From Roseovarius sp. W115 (GTDB lineage: Bacteria > Pseudomonadota > Alphaproteobacteria > Rhodobacterales > Rhodobacteraceae), in assembly GCF_032842945.2 (NCBI RefSeq), contig NZ_CP146606.1:1988501-2052500 (forward strand): 64,000 nt of DNA. The letters run 5' to 3'. Every line of letters starts with the position of its first letter. The stretch's first letter is position 1. This document shows, one piece after another, positions 62,081 to 64,000 of the stretch. Position numbers and translations under genes: made by a program. The notes under the pieces were generated by a model that was given only the letters and a program-made list of their open reading frames with translations, did not search any database and was not told the DNA's origin.

Positions 62081-63257
62081 GTTGCCGACCGGGTGGCGCT
62101 GTCGTTCTGGCCAGGCGCAAGAGGTCCGGCGGTCGTCGCTTCTTAATCGTGACAGACAGGTGCGTATTTGGAGACTGCGCAGCATCATGACAATCGCTAC
62201 CCAAGCAAGGTTGTCCCGGAACGCTGTGGACACGCGCTTGTTTGCTGGCGCTGGCCCCGTCGATCATGCGACTGTCATTCGCACCGCTCATCCGGCCTAT
62301 GAAAATAGCCACAGCGATGAGAATGGCACCGGGGATCAGTCCCGCGCCAGGGTTCTCGCCAAGCAGCAGCATCGCAATCAGAATTGCGGCCAGAGGCGAG
62401 AAGGACGTGGCAAGAGCCAGGTCACTTGAGCTGGCATGCTTGAGCGCGAGGTTCCAGGCGATTTGGCCAAAGACAATGACCACACCGGCATAGACCCAGA
62501 TCCAGCTCCAGAGCACAGGCGACAACAGATCACGGAATGTGTCCGGTCCGAAGATGAGTATTGCCAGCACGAAATATATGCCCGCACCGACGATGGTCCG
62601 GTAGACGGAAAAGATACCCATCGGCACGTCACGCAGGCTTTTGCGGGTCACGAGCGTAGAGGCGATATAAGACAAGGTTGCCGCCGCGGCCGCCCATTCG
62701 CCGATGCCCAGACCCATCATGCCGCCATGTTCGTTCATGCTGATCATCACGACGGCACCGGTCAGGGCTATAAGCCCGGCAATCATGGCGCGGGGTGGGA
62801 AGCGTTCGTTGAACACAAACCAGGCGGCCAGCAGAAACAGAGGCGGTTCGATACGGCTGATCAGAATCACATTTGTGACGGTCGTATTGGCCAGCGCGAA
62901 GAAGAAAAGCCCCGGCGTCAGGGCGGAAGACAGGAAGGCCGAGAGAGTCATCACCCGCCAGTCCCGAGGTTTGAGCGCTTGGATGTTGTCGCGGGTCAGG
63001 TCCTTGCGAAACAGGATGGCCATCGGGATCACCGATAGAAGCGACCCCAGCAAGAGCAGGTTGGAATAGGTGATCGCATTGCGACCATTGCCGACAGGAT
63101 TGGCGGCACCAATATCAACGAGCTGCGTCACAATGGAATTTGAGGCGGCGTAGATCACCACAGCGATCCAGGCAAAGAGCACACCAAACCGCGACAGAGG
63201 CCACCGCGGCGAAAGCGGCAGCCCTGCGACTGGGGTGTTTGTGGCAAGAAGTGCCAT
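62070..63257 (-). CDS. EamA/DMT-family transporter
   Basis: A 395-residue protein with about ten helices arranged as two EamA repeats (ITYSNLLLLGSLLSVIPMAILF in the first half; AWNLALKHASSSDLALATSFSPLAAILIAMLLLGE in the second, the typical last-helix pair). The C-terminal ~70 residues beyond the last helix are hydrophilic and unusual for the family. Such proteins export amino acids or metabolites, but the substrate is unknown. It is convergent with smc and five bases apart. Confidence 0.88.
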   Translation of the reverse strand: MALLATNTPVAGLPLSPRWPLSRFGVLFAWIAVVIYAASNSIVTQLVDIGAANPVGNGRNAITYSNLLLLGSLLSVIPMAILFRKDLTRDNIQALKPRDWRVMTLSAFLSSALTPGLFFFALANTTVTNVILISRIEPPLFLLAAWFVFNERFPPRAMIAGLIALTGAVVMISMNEHGGMMGLGIGEWAAAAATLSYIASTLVTRKSLRDVPMGIFSVYRTIVGAGIYFVLAILIFGPDTFRDLLSPVLWSWIWVYAGVVIVFGQIAWNLALKHASSSDLALATSFSPLAAILIAMLLLGENPGAGLIPGAILIAVAIFIGRMSGANDSRMIDGASASKQARVHSVPGQPCLGSDCHDAAQSPNTHLSVTIKKRRPPDLLRLARTTAPPGRQLSG

Positions 63258-63391
63258 GGTGTGCGTCTCTCCTTCGTGGACCTTTAGGCCCGAATTTCGA
63301 CACGTTTTTTCACGCGCGTTTGACGACAGATACGCACGAATTCTGCAATTCGATCAGCAAGTTCGGTAAAGCTTTGGTGAGGTGCCGTGAA

Positions 63392-64000
63392 CTAGGGCAA
63401 CGGGGTCGTTGTCCACAGTTTGATTTTCAGGCCACCATGGGCGATCGGAGGGCCGGGTTGGATAAACGGAAGACCGGTTGTTTTGGCCAGATCAGCTTCG
63501 GTTGTCACAAGACCCACGCGCCAGCCGGAGAAGTGATTTTTCAAGCGTTCCCCGAGACTTGCGTATAGCCCATAGAGTGGTTTCTTGGTGCCGATCCGGG
63601 CTCCGTAAGGCGGGTTCACGATGACCAGACCGGGCGGGCCATCAGGGCGGTTAAGATTGCTCACGGGCTGGTGTGTGATGGAAATGACGTCAGCAACCCC
63701 GGCCCGTGCTACATTCTCATTTGCGCCTTTCACGGCACCTGTGTCGCGATCGAAGCCAAGGAATTTTTGATCCGGGTCGTTCGGCTTTTCTGCGGCACGC
63801 AGTGTTTCCCATGCGGCGCTGTCAAAACTCGCGAGATCTTCAAACGCAAAGCTTCGTGTCCGACCCGAAGCAAGCCCTTTGGCCATCTCTGCGGCTTCAA
63901 TCAGAAACGTGCCAGAGCCGCACATTGGATCAACCACCGGTTCGGTGCCGGTATAGCCGCAAGCGCGCAGCAAAAGAGCGGCCATGGTTTCGCGCATGGG
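63392..64000 (-). CDS. Class I rRNA methyltransferase (RlmL-like), C-terminal part
   Basis: The gene begins beyond the right edge; at least 201 C-terminal residues are present. Motif I VVDPMCGSGTFLIEAA and the catalytic NPPY motif (VIVNPPYGARIG) identify the UPF0020/RlmL-type 23S rRNA G2445 N2-methyltransferase domain. An N-terminal THUMP domain is expected outside the window. E. coli RlmL has an extra RlmK domain; this protein ends at about the end of the UPF0020 domain, as in shorter family members. Confidence 0.88.
   Translation of the reverse strand, partial: PMRETMAALLLRACGYTGTEPVVDPMCGSGTFLIEAAEMAKGLASGRTRSFAFEDLASFDSAAWETLRAAEKPNDPDQKFLGFDRDTGAVKGANENVARAGVADVISITHQPVSNLNRPDGPPGLVIVNPPYGARIGTKKPLYGLYASLGERLKNHFSGWRVGLVTTEADLAKTTGLPFIQPGPPIAHGGLKIKLWTTTPLP

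Noticed and set aside
1..64000. Mobile elements, integrated phage, CRISPR arrays, rRNA genes
   Set aside because: No transposase, integrase, direct-repeat array or rRNA-like sequence was seen on either strand.

Overview
This window looks like the chromosome of an alphaproteobacterium of the Rhodobacterales (Roseobacter group), very probably an aerobic anoxygenic phototroph. The grounds are protein-level resemblance, the petABC cytochrome bc1 operon, a pucBAC light-harvesting 2 (LH2) operon with tandem PpsR-type operators, the aerobic CobN/CobO cobalamin route, and a cbb3-oxidase assembly tail at the left edge. I found no insertion sequence, integrase, CRISPR array or phage gene. One tRNA gene (Lys, TTT) is present.

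Layout: 1-2 kb holds the end of ccoI, ccoS and a SPOR-tailed D-Ala-D-Ala carboxypeptidase. 2-14 kb is a reductive pyrimidine-degradation region: an ABC importer, dihydropyrimidinase, an embedded lipoprotein gene, a carbamoyl-amidohydrolase, a RutR-like TetR regulator, PreA, a methyltransferase, PreT and a GntR regulator. Two RutR-like operators lie upstream of the two gene blocks. 14.6-17.4 kb carries two tandem Lin0512-family genes, a polytopic membrane protein and an SBP56-type protein (methanethiol oxidase family). 17.6-22.9 kb has a glyoxalase-like protein, tRNA-Lys, dapF, mtaB, two GST-like proteins, a PaiB-like protein and an outer-membrane barrel. 23-25.9 kb is petABC. 26-28.9 kb is pucBAC plus a coupled repeat protein. 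29-36 kb has alkB, mutY, a DUF721 protein, a DsbA-like thioredoxin, a CoA-transferase, lpxK and waaA, followed by a glutamine amidotransferase and an unusual ureohydrolase.

38.8-49.5 kb is a nine-gene operon behind a PucR-type regulator: flavin reductase, aldehyde dehydrogenase, luciferase-like monooxygenase, a polyamine/opine-type ABC importer, an alpha/beta hydrolase and an AA_synth (DUF1185) protein. It reads as a complete uptake-and-oxidation route for an unidentified, probably nitrogenous, substrate and is the best candidate here for an undescribed pathway. 50-58.4 kb is a cobalt/cobalamin block (cobO, GFA protein, cobN, acetyltransferase, cobW, DUF1636, His-rich protein, cbtA, cbtB) preceded by a clear cobalamin riboswitch. 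The right end has smc, an EamA transporter and the end of a 23S rRNA methyltransferase-like gene.

Three genes (the ABC ATPase at 5 kb, alkB, cobN) are each broken by what looks like one missing base in a G/C run. This common cause points to homopolymer under-calling in the sequence or to tract-length variation, rather than independent gene decay.
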